Below, piece by piece: positions 43,913-54,163 of a stretch of DNA of 64,000 nt (the stretch's first letter is position 1; each line of letters opens with the position of its first letter). Source of the stretch: Flavobacterium flavigenum. Its GTDB lineage: Bacteria > Bacteroidota > Bacteroidia > Flavobacteriales > Flavobacteriaceae. A program made the position numbers and the translations under genes. The DNA lies in contig NZ_CP114285.2 of NCBI RefSeq assembly GCF_027111255.2, positions 2,728,001-2,792,000 on the forward strand, given 5' to 3'. Below the pieces are notes generated by a model. It did not search any database. It was not told the DNA's origin and worked only from the letters and a program-made list of their open reading frames with translations.

Positions 43913-44168
43913 TTACAAGGTTTTTTGGTTTGACTTATTCAATATATTATCATATTGTCCATTCACAGAGATTGGATGTGCAATATAATATCTTTTTGCA
44001 GCAATTACCCTTCAATCCTACCAGTTCTTGAAAACACAGGTGCTACGTGAGGTTTTTCTTTATTGAAACAATCATTTCATCAGAGTTCATTCCCATTTTT
44101 TTGAACGAACTCCAAAACAATACGGATATCCAGACAAGGATTTCAAACGCTTGCCGGATATTGTACCG
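43913..44168. other. Spacer between GH95 and the SGNH esterase genes
   Basis: No gene was seen. It includes two short GGATATC/GGATATT segments near 44120 and 44155; no confident terminator or promoter was found. Confidence 0.35.
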
Positions 44169-46115
44169 CTATTTACTCACCTGATATTTTTCATTTACTG
44201 TAATCATTTCCCAATTATCGGTTCTGAATGGCGATGCTGGGAATTTTTCTTTGTTGAACAAATTGATATTCGTGTCATCGTCTGCCCAACCGTAATGTAC
44301 GGCAACTGGATTTTTTACATTTTCGCTTGAAACGATTAGTTTATTGTCTTTGATTATCGCTTTCGCGGAATGAAAAACTTTGTCTCCACCGGCAATTTCG
44401 AAACCTTTTAATTCATCGTTATTTGGCGTTGATAATCCGCTGCCGATGTTGTCGAAAGTCAGTATAATTTGATTGCCTTTTATTTCCTGAGATTTATAAG
44501 TTGGTCCGCTATGAACTTGTTTTTTACCGTAAATATCGTTCATTGCGATTGCTGCCAAACGCAAACCAATGTCTTGTTTGTTGGTTGGGTGAATGTCTTT
44601 TGCATTTCCGATATCAGTCGTAACGGCCATTCCGGTGTTTGGCAATTTTAAAGTTTCAGACTGTGCTTCGCGAAGTTCTGCCCAACGGCTGCCTTTTTGG
44701 CTGTTGCCTCCAAATTCGTCGAAGGTTGATAATTGTACAAAATAGAATGGAAAATCGCCTTGTTTGAATTTGCTCCTCCAATCGTTGATCATTAACGGAA
44801 ATGCTTTTTTGTATTGATTAGCTCTCCAAACATTCGCTTCGCCCTGATACCATAAAACACCCTGAATGGCATACGGAACCAACGGATTTACCATCGCGTT
44901 GTATAATAATGACGGATAACTATTTGGCGACAGAGCTGTTTTTACGGCAATCACTTTAAATTTCCATTTTCCGTCAAGCGGAATAATTTTAGTACCGAGA
45001 GTGATTTTTAAGTCGGAAGCTTCTCCATAAATTCCGCCACCTCCTCCGGTATCGACAATTCTTACTGCAATTACGTTAGTTCCTTCTCTTAAAATAGTAG
45101 TAGGAATGGTATATATTCGTTTAGCATCATAAAGCGTGTTTTTACCAACTTCAATTCCATTTACATAGGTGATATCTTCATCGTCAATTTTTGAGAGACT
45201 CAAAACAGCTTTATTTTTAAGATCTTCCGCTGAAAGCGTTATCGTTTTTCTCATCCAGACCACACCGTCTAAATTGCCTAATGGCTGATTTTCCCATAAG
45301 CCTGGCGTATTTAATTCACCCCAACTTGAATCATTGAATGTTATTTCCTTAAAAGAACCTTCATTAGCTGCATTTACCGGGCTACCCTGAATTTTTTCTA
45401 CCCTTTCTTTCATTTTTACGGCATACAACTTTGAAATTGAATCCACGTTCATAACCGGCACACCGGCAATCATTGCTTTAAAATCAGGACTGTTTAAAAA
45501 TGCTTCACGGCTTGTCCAGGTTTCTACATTGGTTCCGCCCCAGGAAGTATTAATGATTCCGATTGGGATTTTTAATTCTGAATATAATTTTCTGGCGAAA
45601 TAATATCCAACGGCTGTAAAGTTGCCCACACTCTCTTTGTTGGCAACTTCCCATTTCCCTTGTTTTAAATCGTCTTTTGGTGTACCACTTAAATCTTGTG
45701 CAACACCAAAATGGCGAATCATTGGATAATTGGCATCTGCAATTTCTTTTTCAGCATTCATCGTTTTAAAAACCTGAAATTCCATATTCGATTGTCCACT
45801 GCAAATCCAGACTTCGCCAACCAAAACATTCTTGATGCTGATTTTATTTTTTCCGATAATGATCAACTCAAATGGTCCCCCGGCTTTTTCTGGACTTAAA
45901 TTAATTGTCCATTTTCCATTTTTATCGGCTGTTGTTTTTTTAATTTGTTTGTTGAAATGGACTTCGATACTTTCATTTGCATCAGCAAAACCCCAAATCG
46001 GAATTTGTTTGTTGCGCTGCAATACCATTCCGTCAGAAAACAGCAAAGGCATTCGCACTTCAGCATTAGCTATAACACTAAATATCAACAAAATAAAAAC
46101 AATTAACTTTTTCAT
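44169..46115 (-). CDS. SGNH carbohydrate O-acetylesterase (sialate O-acetylesterase-like)
   Basis: The 648-residue exported protein (signal MKKLIVFILLIFSVIANA) has an N-terminal beta domain (MVLQRNKQIPIWGFADANE), the SGNH Ser in CSGQSNMEF, a jelly-roll insertion (WMRKTITLSAEDL to YTIPTTILREGTN) and the Asp-His pair KDIHPTNKQD. The family removes acetyl groups from sugars. In this PUL, acetylated galactose of xyloglucan is the more likely target than sialic acid, since no sialidase is present. Confidence 0.92.
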   Translation of the reverse strand: MKKLIVFILLIFSVIANAEVRMPLLFSDGMVLQRNKQIPIWGFADANESIEVHFNKQIKKTTADKNGKWTINLSPEKAGGPFELIIIGKNKISIKNVLVGEVWICSGQSNMEFQVFKTMNAEKEIADANYPMIRHFGVAQDLSGTPKDDLKQGKWEVANKESVGNFTAVGYYFARKLYSELKIPIGIINTSWGGTNVETWTSREAFLNSPDFKAMIAGVPVMNVDSISKLYAVKMKERVEKIQGSPVNAANEGSFKEITFNDSSWGELNTPGLWENQPLGNLDGVVWMRKTITLSAEDLKNKAVLSLSKIDDEDITYVNGIEVGKNTLYDAKRIYTIPTTILREGTNVIAVRIVDTGGGGGIYGEASDLKITLGTKIIPLDGKWKFKVIAVKTALSPNSYPSLLYNAMVNPLVPYAIQGVLWYQGEANVWRANQYKKAFPLMINDWRSKFKQGDFPFYFVQLSTFDEFGGNSQKGSRWAELREAQSETLKLPNTGMAVTTDIGNAKDIHPTNKQDIGLRLAAIAMNDIYGKKQVHSGPTYKSQEIKGNQIILTFDNIGSGLSTPNNDELKGFEIAGGDKVFHSAKAIIKDNKLIVSSENVKNPVAVHYGWADDDTNINLFNKEKFPASPFRTDNWEMITVNEKYQVSK

Positions 46116-46138
46116 TTTTCTACTTATTAAATGATTTA

Positions 46139-46215
46139 AACCACATAAGTGATATAAGTAAATTTAAGCATATGAAAATCAAAAACTAAAAATACCTTAT
46201 ATCACTTATATGGTT
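46139..46215. repeat. Long inverted repeat between esterase and GH5 genes
   Basis: AACCACATAAGTGATATAAG (46139-46158) is nearly the complement of 46196-46215, making a hairpin with a 37-base loop; no strong T run follows. Confidence 0.65.
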
Positions 46216-46228
46216 TTCAAAAAGATTT

Positions 46229-47734
46229 TTATAATAATCCTTCTTTTAAAGCGGTTAAAGCTTGTATATCAAAGACAGTATTATTGGTTCTGTTAATGAT
46301 CCCGAAACCATTATTTCCTAGACTTCCTTCGTCCCAATAAAAAGGTAATAATCCGTTTGCTTTTGCTGTTTTAACTACCGTTTTTAAATAATAAGCTCTG
46401 GAGTTCAAATGTAAAGTTAAAGCATCACCAGTTAAAATTGTTCTTCTGATTGCTCCAAATTCTCCCAAAAGAACCGGAATTCCTTTGTCTACAAATTGCG
46501 TTTTCATTAATTTGAAGTTCTTTTCTAAATCTGCTTCTTCTCCCCAAGTTGCATTTCTTTCTGTATCGGTTGAAGAGTGAAAACCAGCTCCCCAATAGTA
46601 AAACATTTTACCCCAGGTTTCGTCTTTGGTTAAACCTCCAAAATTCCAAGGAGAATAGTAATGTACCTCAACCATCATTCGGCTTGCCACTTTATCGGTT
46701 GGCAATGTAGTCATTAATTTGTTTGTTTTTTCGATATCGGTTGTTGGCCCTTGAACTACCAAAGTTCTGTACGCATTTTTTCCTCCTGTCGAACGAACTG
46801 CATCAATAAAAGTTTGGTGATAGGAATTTAAAACTGCCATTTGAGCGGCGTCTTCAACCGCTGGTTCGTTGGCGCTTGCAAAAAGTAAATGCTCATCAAA
46901 ACCTCTCAAGTGCGTTGCAATTTGTTCCCAAAAAGCTTTTTGTTTCGCATTGTTTTCTACTTTTTTGGCTTCGGTAATATTGTTTTCTAACCAGCCGCCG
47001 TCCCAGTGAATATTCACCAAAACATACATATCGTTATCTACACAATATTGAATCACTTCTTTAACGCGATTTAACCAATCGGTTTTGATTTTTGCCGTTG
47101 CCGCATTTTCTAGGTTTTGATTCCAGGAACACGGAATTCTTACGGCATTAAATCCGTTTGCTTTTACAGCATCAATTAAGGCTTTAGTTACTTTTGGATT
47201 TCCCCAAGCGGTTTCGCCTCCTGTTGCTTCTAAAGTGTTTCCGATATTCCAGCCCAATTTAATTTTTGCTGCCAATTGAACGGCTGTACTTGCCATTCCG
47301 GTTTGATCTGCTGCAATCGGATTGGTGTTATAACTTGGATATAATCCTGCAACGACAGTACCTCCAGCTTGAGAAACTTGTATTGTTACCGATTTTGATT
47401 CGTTAGAACTTAAAGTAAGAACGGCTGTTCTTGCTGTTTTTTCTGCATTTTCTAATGCTGTTATCTTAACGATAATTGTTCCTTTTGTTCCTGCAGACTG
47501 ACTTACTTTTATCCAGCTCGCTGAACTTGCTAATGACCATGCCGTTGCATCTGAAGTAATTGTAACATCAACAGCATTTTCTTTACTTTCAAAATCAACT
47601 TTTGCTGTGCTGGCTGTTAAAGTTTTTACAGTAGTTTCCTGAGAAGTTTCTTTATCCGAACTGCACGCCAAAACTCCTAAAAAGGCAAAACTTAATACTA
47701 TACTTAGAGTATAATCTTTTAGTGACTTTCTCAT
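46229..47734 (-). CDS. GH5 endo-beta-glucanase (probable xyloglucanase) with BACON domain
   Basis: The 501-residue lipoprotein (SFAFLGVLACSSDKE) has an N-terminal BACON domain (about 40-125: WSLASSASWIKVSQSAGTKG), then a GH5 catalytic domain with WNIGNTLEATGG, ASANEPAVED (acid/base Glu) and VLLGEFGAIR (nucleophile Glu). The pattern resembles GH5_4 xyloglucanases but the subfamily is not certain. The lipid anchor and BACON domain suggest a surface enzyme that starts the depolymerisation. The start is one base after the GH3 stop. Confidence 0.92.
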   Translation of the reverse strand: MRKSLKDYTLSIVLSFAFLGVLACSSDKETSQETTVKTLTASTAKVDFESKENAVDVTITSDATAWSLASSASWIKVSQSAGTKGTIIVKITALENAEKTARTAVLTLSSNESKSVTIQVSQAGGTVVAGLYPSYNTNPIAADQTGMASTAVQLAAKIKLGWNIGNTLEATGGETAWGNPKVTKALIDAVKANGFNAVRIPCSWNQNLENAATAKIKTDWLNRVKEVIQYCVDNDMYVLVNIHWDGGWLENNITEAKKVENNAKQKAFWEQIATHLRGFDEHLLFASANEPAVEDAAQMAVLNSYHQTFIDAVRSTGGKNAYRTLVVQGPTTDIEKTNKLMTTLPTDKVASRMMVEVHYYSPWNFGGLTKDETWGKMFYYWGAGFHSSTDTERNATWGEEADLEKNFKLMKTQFVDKGIPVLLGEFGAIRRTILTGDALTLHLNSRAYYLKTVVKTAKANGLLPFYWDEGSLGNNGFGIINRTNNTVFDIQALTALKEGLL

Positions 47735-47735
47735 C

Positions 47736-49970
47736 TTATTTGATCGTTACAGCAATTTCTTTTTTAATATCTCTAGAAGAAGTTCCTACTTTAAGGGTAT
47801 ATTTTCCTGGCTCAACAACCCATTTTTTTGAAGTAACATCGTAATATGCTAATTCTTTTACAGGAACTTTAATTGTAACTGTTTCTGAACTTCCTGCTTT
47901 AACAGTCGCTTTTTTGAAACCTTTTAGTTCTTTTGCTGCACGTGTAACTTTAGAATCAGATTTTGAAGTATAAACCTGAACGACTTCTTTTCCGTCTGCT
48001 TTTCCTGTGTTTTTAACTTCAACAGAAACTTCGATTACGTCGTTTTGTGCGTAGTCTGTTTTGTTTGTTTTTACATTTTCTAAAGCAAAAGTCGTGTATG
48101 ATAATCCGTAACCGAAAGGATAAAGTGGTGCTACATTTTTAGTATCAAACCAACGGTATCCAATTAAAATTCCTTCGGCGTAATTAACCGCTTTGTCTCC
48201 AGGGAAACTGTTTGTGGCGTGTGCAGGAGAATCTTTTAATTGTTTTGGCATTGTCCAGGGTAATTTTCCTGACGGATTTACTTTTCCTAAAATAACATCA
48301 GCCAAAGCATTTCCGCCTTCAGAACCGTTGAACCAGCTCCAAATTAAAGCAGAAGATTTCTGGCTTACTTCGTTAATATCAAACGGAGCGCCGGCAATCA
48401 TAACCACAATTGTTTTTGGATTAACCGCTAATACTTTTTTAATCAATTCTTCTTGTCCGAAAGGCAAGTGTAAATCTCTTCTATCTGAAGCTTCTGTTTC
48501 GTAATCACGGTTTGAACCCGCAAAAATGATCGCAACATCTGAGTTTTTAGCTGCTTCTACAGCTTCCTGAACTTTTGCATCGTCTAATTTGTCGATGGTA
48601 ACAGGCCCGTTAGCAGTAATATTTCCTAAGTTTCCTTTATTTTTCTCGTCGTAACGCTCTAAATATCCTTCGGCATAATTGATTTTTACTGTTGAAGGCA
48701 ATCTGTTTTTAAGACCTTCAAGTGGCGTAACTTCTCTTTTTGTTTTGACACCAGCTCCAAATCCTCCAAGAGCGTTTTTCTTTGTTGCGTTGTTTCCGAT
48801 TACCGCAATAGATTTTACTCCGTCTAATTTTAGCGGCAATGCATTATTTTCATTTTTCAATAATACGATTGCTTCAGCAGCAATTTTGTAAGCGTCTTTG
48901 TAATGCGCTTCGGTTGCAATGCTTCCTTTTGCACGTGTTCCGCCACCCATTGCTTTAATATGGAATAAACCACGTAAAATACGTTTTACATGAAGATCAA
49001 TTTCTCTTTCTGAAACTTCTCCCGATTTTACAGCAGCAATTAATTTATCGGCTAAGAAAAATTCGTTGAAAGGTTTTGGTGTTCCCATTTCGATATCCAA
49101 ACCGCTTTTTAAAGATTTTGCTGTTGAATGCACCGCAGCCCAATCTGAAACTACAATTCCTTTGAATCCCCATTCGTCACGAAGAATTTTGTTCAGCATA
49201 TAATCATTCTCACATAAATATTCTCCTCTGAATTTATTGTAAGCGCCCATAATACTGTATGCTTTTCCTTCTTTTACCGTTGCTTCAAAAGCCGGAAGGT
49301 AAATTTCACGAAGTGTGCGTTCGTCAATCTGAACATCAACAAAATCACGATTCGTTTCCTGATTATTTGCTGCATAATGTTTTACACACGCCATAACATC
49401 TTTTTCCTGTAAACCAACTACCAAAGGCACAGCAATTTTTTTATTCAGAAACGGATCTTCCGACATGTATTCGTAAGTTCTTCCTCCAAGAGGTGTTCTT
49501 ACCATATTGATGGCTGGCGAAAGCAGCATGTCTTTGTCTCTTGCACGTAATTCTTCTCCTAAACTGGTTCCAAAAGTGTGCGCCATTTCTGCATTAAAGG
49601 TTGCTGCTAATGCGCCACCAGCTGGATAATATGTTGCAAAATCATTCGTTAAACCAGCCGGAGCCCAGTTATCGAGTGAGATTTCTTCACGAACTCCCAA
49701 AGGTCCGTCTGCCATTTTTAATTCCGGAATTCCTAAACGTTTTACACCTGCGTTGGCAAACATGCTGTTTCCGTGAAGCATTCCGATTTTTTCTTCTAAA
49801 GTCATCTGCGAAATCAGTTTGTCGATTTCTGCATCGTGGTCTGTCCCTATTTCTTTTCCAACGTATTCTTCGGCCTCCGCCGAATTTGAAGCCGTTGTTT
49901 GAGCGTCATTTTTACAAGAAGTAAATAATGCCAAAACAACTGCTGATAACATGATCATTTTGTTTTTCAT
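47736..49970 (-). CDS. GH3 beta-glucosidase
   Basis: The 744-residue lipoprotein (SAVVLALFTSCKND) has the GH3 N-terminal barrel with VKHYAANNQETNRDF, the nucleophile segment GIVVSDWAAVHS (Asp), the alpha/beta sandwich and a C-terminal fibronectin-like domain (VEVKNTGKADGKEVVQVY). It would release glucose from the non-reducing end of the beta-glucan backbone of xyloglucan oligosaccharides. It is coupled to GH5 by a one-base gap. Confidence 0.95.
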   Translation of the reverse strand: MKNKMIMLSAVVLALFTSCKNDAQTTASNSAEAEEYVGKEIGTDHDAEIDKLISQMTLEEKIGMLHGNSMFANAGVKRLGIPELKMADGPLGVREEISLDNWAPAGLTNDFATYYPAGGALAATFNAEMAHTFGTSLGEELRARDKDMLLSPAINMVRTPLGGRTYEYMSEDPFLNKKIAVPLVVGLQEKDVMACVKHYAANNQETNRDFVDVQIDERTLREIYLPAFEATVKEGKAYSIMGAYNKFRGEYLCENDYMLNKILRDEWGFKGIVVSDWAAVHSTAKSLKSGLDIEMGTPKPFNEFFLADKLIAAVKSGEVSEREIDLHVKRILRGLFHIKAMGGGTRAKGSIATEAHYKDAYKIAAEAIVLLKNENNALPLKLDGVKSIAVIGNNATKKNALGGFGAGVKTKREVTPLEGLKNRLPSTVKINYAEGYLERYDEKNKGNLGNITANGPVTIDKLDDAKVQEAVEAAKNSDVAIIFAGSNRDYETEASDRRDLHLPFGQEELIKKVLAVNPKTIVVMIAGAPFDINEVSQKSSALIWSWFNGSEGGNALADVILGKVNPSGKLPWTMPKQLKDSPAHATNSFPGDKAVNYAEGILIGYRWFDTKNVAPLYPFGYGLSYTTFALENVKTNKTDYAQNDVIEVSVEVKNTGKADGKEVVQVYTSKSDSKVTRAAKELKGFKKATVKAGSSETVTIKVPVKELAYYDVTSKKWVVEPGKYTLKVGTSSRDIKKEIAVTIK

Positions 49971-50088
49971 AGATAGTTAGATGTTTTTAGATTTAAAGAT
50001 TTTGATTCCTCACACATCATCTGCAAATCCAGTTAATATATTGTTTGTGGTTTTTTGTTTATCGTTTAACCTATCGTTATATTTTTTT

Positions 50089-50228
50089 TAAACACATAAA
50101 ATCATAGTTTATTGGAATCTTAAAAAAGGCGTTTCACTTGTTTAAATTCACATAGCTATGTGTTAGAAACTAGTTTCTTTTTGTTTTCTTTTTTTTTAAA
50201 AAACAAAAATCTATGTTACTATGTGTTT
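50089..50228. repeat. Repeat element with 14-bp palindrome, copy A
   Basis: The segment starts AAACACATAAAATCATAG and includes CACATAGCTATGTG and the perfect palindrome AGAAACTAGTTTCT (50165-50178), ending CTATGTTACTATGTGTTT. It recurs at 56598-56735 in the same PUL. No T-run terminator is certain. Confidence 0.75.
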
Positions 50229-50239
50229 AATTTTTTAAT

Positions 50240-51796
50240 TTATTGTTTAACTAAATTAAGAAAAACAACGTCGTTTTCATTGATTTTGAATTCTCTGCTA
50301 AAAGTTCCTTTTGCATCAATTGTGATTTTTTCTGTTGCAATCGGGTCGGCGTTATTTTTCTTTTTCATGGCATTCACTTGTTCACGCGTTAACTGACTTG
50401 GTTTATTCAAAGCCAGATAATCGGCATAAACATCGTTTACTTTGTAACCTACTTTATAGATTTCTAAAGTATATTTCCCTTTCTGCAATCCGTCAACTTC
50501 AACTTTAACGATTCCTTTTTCTTTTGATGGAAGATCCTGAACATAATAGGTCTGATTCCAAACTTTTTCGCCTGGATGCGTATTGGTAAAATCCCAAAAT
50601 AAAAGCTGCACATCTCCTTTTGCGTTTTTGGTTGTCCATGATGTTTTATCTGAATTTTGAAGTTCTGTTTCTCCCAATTTGTTTAAAAACTGATACGAGA
50701 AATACGCTGGTTTTTTGATTCCCTGCGTATTCAACAATCCGAAACCGCCGTGAAATGGTGTAAATCTTGGTCCCGGTTCTTCAAAAATATCGGTAAAAAC
50801 CCAATATGACATTGAAGTCGCTGCATTTCCAACTTGTTTTAATTTCTGCAAAATATAAGCTGCCGAATGATAACTGTCGTGAATTGGATCTGCCGGCGTG
50901 TAAGATGAACTCCATTCTGTATAATGCAATTCTAAATTTGGTTTAGCCGAATTGGTGATTTGCTTACGCGAATTAATAACGTCGCCGCTAATACTATTTT
51001 CATCTGGACTCAAAACGGTTCCCGAAGTTCCGAATTCATCTAAATATCCTTGATTTACTCCGTACGTATGCGTTGAAACAAAATCCATCGGCACATTGTT
51101 CTTGGCACAAAAATCAATAGTTTCTGGAACCCAACCTGCTCCTGCCGTTGCTGGTCCGCCAACTTTATATGCTTTGTTGACCGCTTTTACACCACGCGCC
51201 GCATAATCGTATAATTTGAAATATTCTGCCTGAGTTCCTGTCCAGAATCCTGGCGAAAGATTCGGTTCGTTCCAAACTTCAAAATACCATGTTTTTACTT
51301 CTTCAACTCCGTATCTTTCTGTAAAATGCTGGGTTAGATTTTTAATTAAATCTTCCCATTTTTTATAATCTTTTGGAGGCGTTACGTTTCCTTTCCACCA
51401 AAAAATCGTTTCTGGTCCGCTTGCCAATGCATTCGGCATAAAACCTAATTCAACAAACGGTTTCATTTTCAGACTCAGAATATAATCGAACAAAACGTCA
51501 ACGTATTGATAATTGTATTCCGGATTTCCTTTTGAATCTTCACGATAAACCGCCATATCATCAGACAATAAACCATGAAAACGAATGTATTTAAAATCGC
51601 ATTCTTTTTTTGCCAATGCTAATTGCTGCTGCCAGTCGGCGCGAAGACCTTCGTTTGCTCTTCCCGCTCCGATGCATTCTTTAAACATGGTGTTTAACTT
51701 TCCGGCCGATTTGTTGTAATCTACTTTTATCGTCCGGGTTTGCCCAAATAAATGGACTGAACTGATTAAAACTGCTGCTATTAAAAGTTTTTTCAT
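50240..51796 (-). CDS. GH39 glycoside hydrolase (beta-xylosidase-like)
   Basis: The 518-residue exported protein (signal ending HLFGQ) has GH39 hallmarks: KYIRFHGLLSDD, WYFEVWNEPN (acid/base Glu) and ELHYTEWSSSY (nucleophile Glu), then a beta-sandwich with YYVQDLPSKEKG. GH39 includes beta-xylosidases and alpha-L-iduronidases. Beta-xylose can occur in xyloglucan side chains, and in xylan. This enzyme and GH97 fit the simplest xyloglucan model less well than the others. Confidence 0.92.
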   Translation of the reverse strand: MKKLLIAAVLISSVHLFGQTRTIKVDYNKSAGKLNTMFKECIGAGRANEGLRADWQQQLALAKKECDFKYIRFHGLLSDDMAVYREDSKGNPEYNYQYVDVLFDYILSLKMKPFVELGFMPNALASGPETIFWWKGNVTPPKDYKKWEDLIKNLTQHFTERYGVEEVKTWYFEVWNEPNLSPGFWTGTQAEYFKLYDYAARGVKAVNKAYKVGGPATAGAGWVPETIDFCAKNNVPMDFVSTHTYGVNQGYLDEFGTSGTVLSPDENSISGDVINSRKQITNSAKPNLELHYTEWSSSYTPADPIHDSYHSAAYILQKLKQVGNAATSMSYWVFTDIFEEPGPRFTPFHGGFGLLNTQGIKKPAYFSYQFLNKLGETELQNSDKTSWTTKNAKGDVQLLFWDFTNTHPGEKVWNQTYYVQDLPSKEKGIVKVEVDGLQKGKYTLEIYKVGYKVNDVYADYLALNKPSQLTREQVNAMKKKNNADPIATEKITIDAKGTFSREFKINENDVVFLNLVKQ

Positions 51797-51816
51797 CTGG
51801 AAATGATTTGTTTTTT

Positions 51817-51875
51817 GCCACAGATTAAAAGATTTGAAAGGATTCTAATCTGTGATAATCTTATTAATCTGTGGC
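51817..51875. repeat. Hairpin repeat in the GH97-GH39 spacer
   Basis: GCCACAGATTAA and TTAATCTGTGGC form the ends; TTCTAATCTGTG recurs in the loop. A relative is at 53985-54084. Confidence 0.65.
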
Positions 51876-51903
51876 AAAATATTTATTGTCTAACTACATG
51901 TTA

Positions 51904-51921
51904 GACGCACTGCAGTGCGTC
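51904..51921. repeat. Perfect 18-bp palindrome
   Basis: GACGCACTGCAGTGCGTC is fully self-complementary, followed by TCTACG. It lies 34 bp downstream of the GH97 stop and is GC-rich relative to its surroundings, so it looks like a dispersed element. Confidence 0.6.
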
Positions 51922-51955
51922 TCTACGATTCACACCCTACGGAAGATAGAAATGA

Positions 51956-53962
51956 TTATAATTTTTTAAATCTAATTGCTGTTCCGCCTGCACCTCCTAA
52001 ATGCAATTTTAAAGAATCTGTTGCTTTCACTATTTTCTTAGAAATGGCAACGGCTTCCGGATTATGCGTTTCATCTGTTCCTTCTGCATCAGCGTAAATC
52101 TGAGCTTCGTATGTTGCATTTGGATCTAAAAAAGACAATGAAACTGTTAAATCCCTGCTTTTTTCATTTGTCATACTTCCTAAATACCAGTCTTCGCTAT
52201 TTTCATCTTTACGAACGGTTGTCAGGTATTCTCCTATTTCTGCATTTAAAACTTTAGTGTCTTTCCAGTCTGTTGGAACATCTTTTAAAAACTGAAATGC
52301 AGGTACATTATAATTTTCAGGTAAATCAGCTAACATTTGAATTGGAGAATAAAAAGCAACATACATTGCCAATTGCTGCGCTGTTGTTCCGTGCACTCTT
52401 TTTCCCGGATAACCTTGTTTGATTTCAACATCTAAAACCCCAGGAGTATATTCCATTGGTCCGGATAACATTCTGGTGAAAGGTAAAATCACTACATGAT
52501 TTGGCGGATTTCCTTCGCTCCAAGCGTTATATTCTTGCCCGCGAGCTGCTTCTCTGGCCAACATATTTGGATATGTTCTACGTTCTCCGGTATCTTTTAT
52601 TGGTTCGTGATAGAAAACGGCTAAATCATATTCGGCCGCTTTTTGCAAAACGTATCTGAAATAATTCACACCAAATTGTCCGTGGTGCCATTCTTTCATG
52701 TTTAATTTTGAACCTACGTGACCAATTTTCACCGTATGAATTCCCAGTTTTTTGTATAAAGCAAAACCGGCATCAATTTGTTTCATGTAATTGATCAGGT
52801 TTGAACCTGTTTCATGATAACCAATTAATTCTACCCCTTTTTCTTTTCCATATTCAACCACTTTTTCCAGATCAAAATTATCGGCGCTTTGTGTAAAACT
52901 GAACATATGCATACGGTTTTCGTACCAGGCAGGTGTCCAGCCTTTGTTCCAGCCTTCGATCAATAAATGATGTAAACCTTCTTTTGCTGTAAAATCGATA
53001 TATTCTTTGGCATGTGGCGTTGTAGCTCCTTGTTTTTCGCCTTCCCAAAAAGTATATTTCCCTATATGCATCGCCCACCAAATTCCGAAATATTTATAGG
53101 GTTTTACATAAGATGGATTTCCTAATTTGTTTGGCTCATTTAGATTTAAAACCAAATAAGAATCAATTAAATCTCCTGAATTTTCTGCAATTTGAATAGT
53201 TCTCCATGATGATGTAAACGTATCTTTTACTCGTACTTTTACTCCATCTGCCCATGGTACTAAATCTGTTTTTAGTTGGGTTCCTTGTGTATTTACCAAA
53301 GTTGTACTGGCAAAATCAATTAAGTTTGCTTCATGAAAACTCAATTTCAATCCGCTTTTACTTTCGATTGTTAATGGTGTATGTACGGTATCAAGCGTAC
53401 TTACCGGAGATTGTTGGTATAAATATTCATAACGATTTTCTTTATACGCCGGAATCCACCATGCTTTTCCGTCTTCTTTTAAATTGAAAGTTGTTTTTTC
53501 ATCCATGATAAAAATACTGTCTTTCGTTTTTATATTTTGTTTTGGATAAACATATCGAAATGCTACTCCATCATCAAAAGCTCTGAACTGGATTTGCAAT
53601 TTTCTTTTGTTTCCTGTTTTTTGCTGTAAATCGACTACTAACTGATTGTAATGATTTCTGATGTTTTTCTTTTCTCCCCAAACTTGTTCCCAGGTTTCAT
53701 CAAAAGTGGAAGTTTTAGCTCCTTTGATTTCGAAATTGGTACTTAAATCTTCATTTCCTTTTAGTAAAAATCCCATATCTGATGGTGAGATCACTTCGGT
53801 TTTTCCGTGTGAAACGCCATATTTTGGAGCATTTTTTACTAACTCAAATTTGATTTTATTCTGACCGTTTGGTGAAGCCAGTTCGTAAGCATTTTTTGTT
53901 TTCTGACTGTACCCGATCATGATCGAAAGCAGTACGGATGGGAGAATTAGATAGTTTTTCAT
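51956..53962 (-). CDS. GH97 glycoside hydrolase (inverting alpha-glucosidase-like)
   Basis: From the ATG at 53962 the protein has 668 residues with a signal (MKNYLILPSVLLSIMIGYSQ). The GH97 core shows GYHETGSNL, VFYHEPIKDTGERRTYPN and AREAARGQEYNAW, whose Glu residues match the inverting (SusB-like alpha-glucosidase) branch by motif. The retaining branch (alpha-galactosidase) uses an Asp nucleophile instead. A GTG at 53989 lies in a repeat and is rejected. Its substrate in this locus is not obvious. Confidence 0.9.
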   Translation of the reverse strand: MKNYLILPSVLLSIMIGYSQKTKNAYELASPNGQNKIKFELVKNAPKYGVSHGKTEVISPSDMGFLLKGNEDLSTNFEIKGAKTSTFDETWEQVWGEKKNIRNHYNQLVVDLQQKTGNKRKLQIQFRAFDDGVAFRYVYPKQNIKTKDSIFIMDEKTTFNLKEDGKAWWIPAYKENRYEYLYQQSPVSTLDTVHTPLTIESKSGLKLSFHEANLIDFASTTLVNTQGTQLKTDLVPWADGVKVRVKDTFTSSWRTIQIAENSGDLIDSYLVLNLNEPNKLGNPSYVKPYKYFGIWWAMHIGKYTFWEGEKQGATTPHAKEYIDFTAKEGLHHLLIEGWNKGWTPAWYENRMHMFSFTQSADNFDLEKVVEYGKEKGVELIGYHETGSNLINYMKQIDAGFALYKKLGIHTVKIGHVGSKLNMKEWHHGQFGVNYFRYVLQKAAEYDLAVFYHEPIKDTGERRTYPNMLAREAARGQEYNAWSEGNPPNHVVILPFTRMLSGPMEYTPGVLDVEIKQGYPGKRVHGTTAQQLAMYVAFYSPIQMLADLPENYNVPAFQFLKDVPTDWKDTKVLNAEIGEYLTTVRKDENSEDWYLGSMTNEKSRDLTVSLSFLDPNATYEAQIYADAEGTDETHNPEAVAISKKIVKATDSLKLHLGGAGGTAIRFKKL

Positions 53963-53984
53963 GTTTTTTGGAATTATGTTTTTT

Positions 53985-54155
53985 GCCACAGATTAAAATG
54001 ATTCGAAAGGATTTTTTTCTTTTTTTCTCGCAGATTCTGGAGATTAAGCAGATTTAAATCTTTTTAATTCTTTTAATCTGTGGCTATATTTTTTTGCCAC
54101 GAATTTCACGAATGATCACGAACTTGAATTAGTGAAAATTAGTGCAATTCGTGGC
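53985..54155. repeat. Two adjacent hairpin repeats in the GH31-GH97 spacer
   Basis: GCCACAGATTAAAA (53985-53998) pairs with 54071-54084. A second pair GCCACGAATT (54096-) and AATTCGTGGC (-54155) forms another hairpin. The first is a relative of 51817-51875. Confidence 0.7.
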
Positions 54156-54163
54156 TAACTTTT

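Noticed and set aside
44169..46115. Sialic-acid metabolism
   Set aside because: The esterase resembles sialate O-acetylesterases, but no sialidase, NanA or related gene is present; xyloglucan deacetylation fits the neighbours better.
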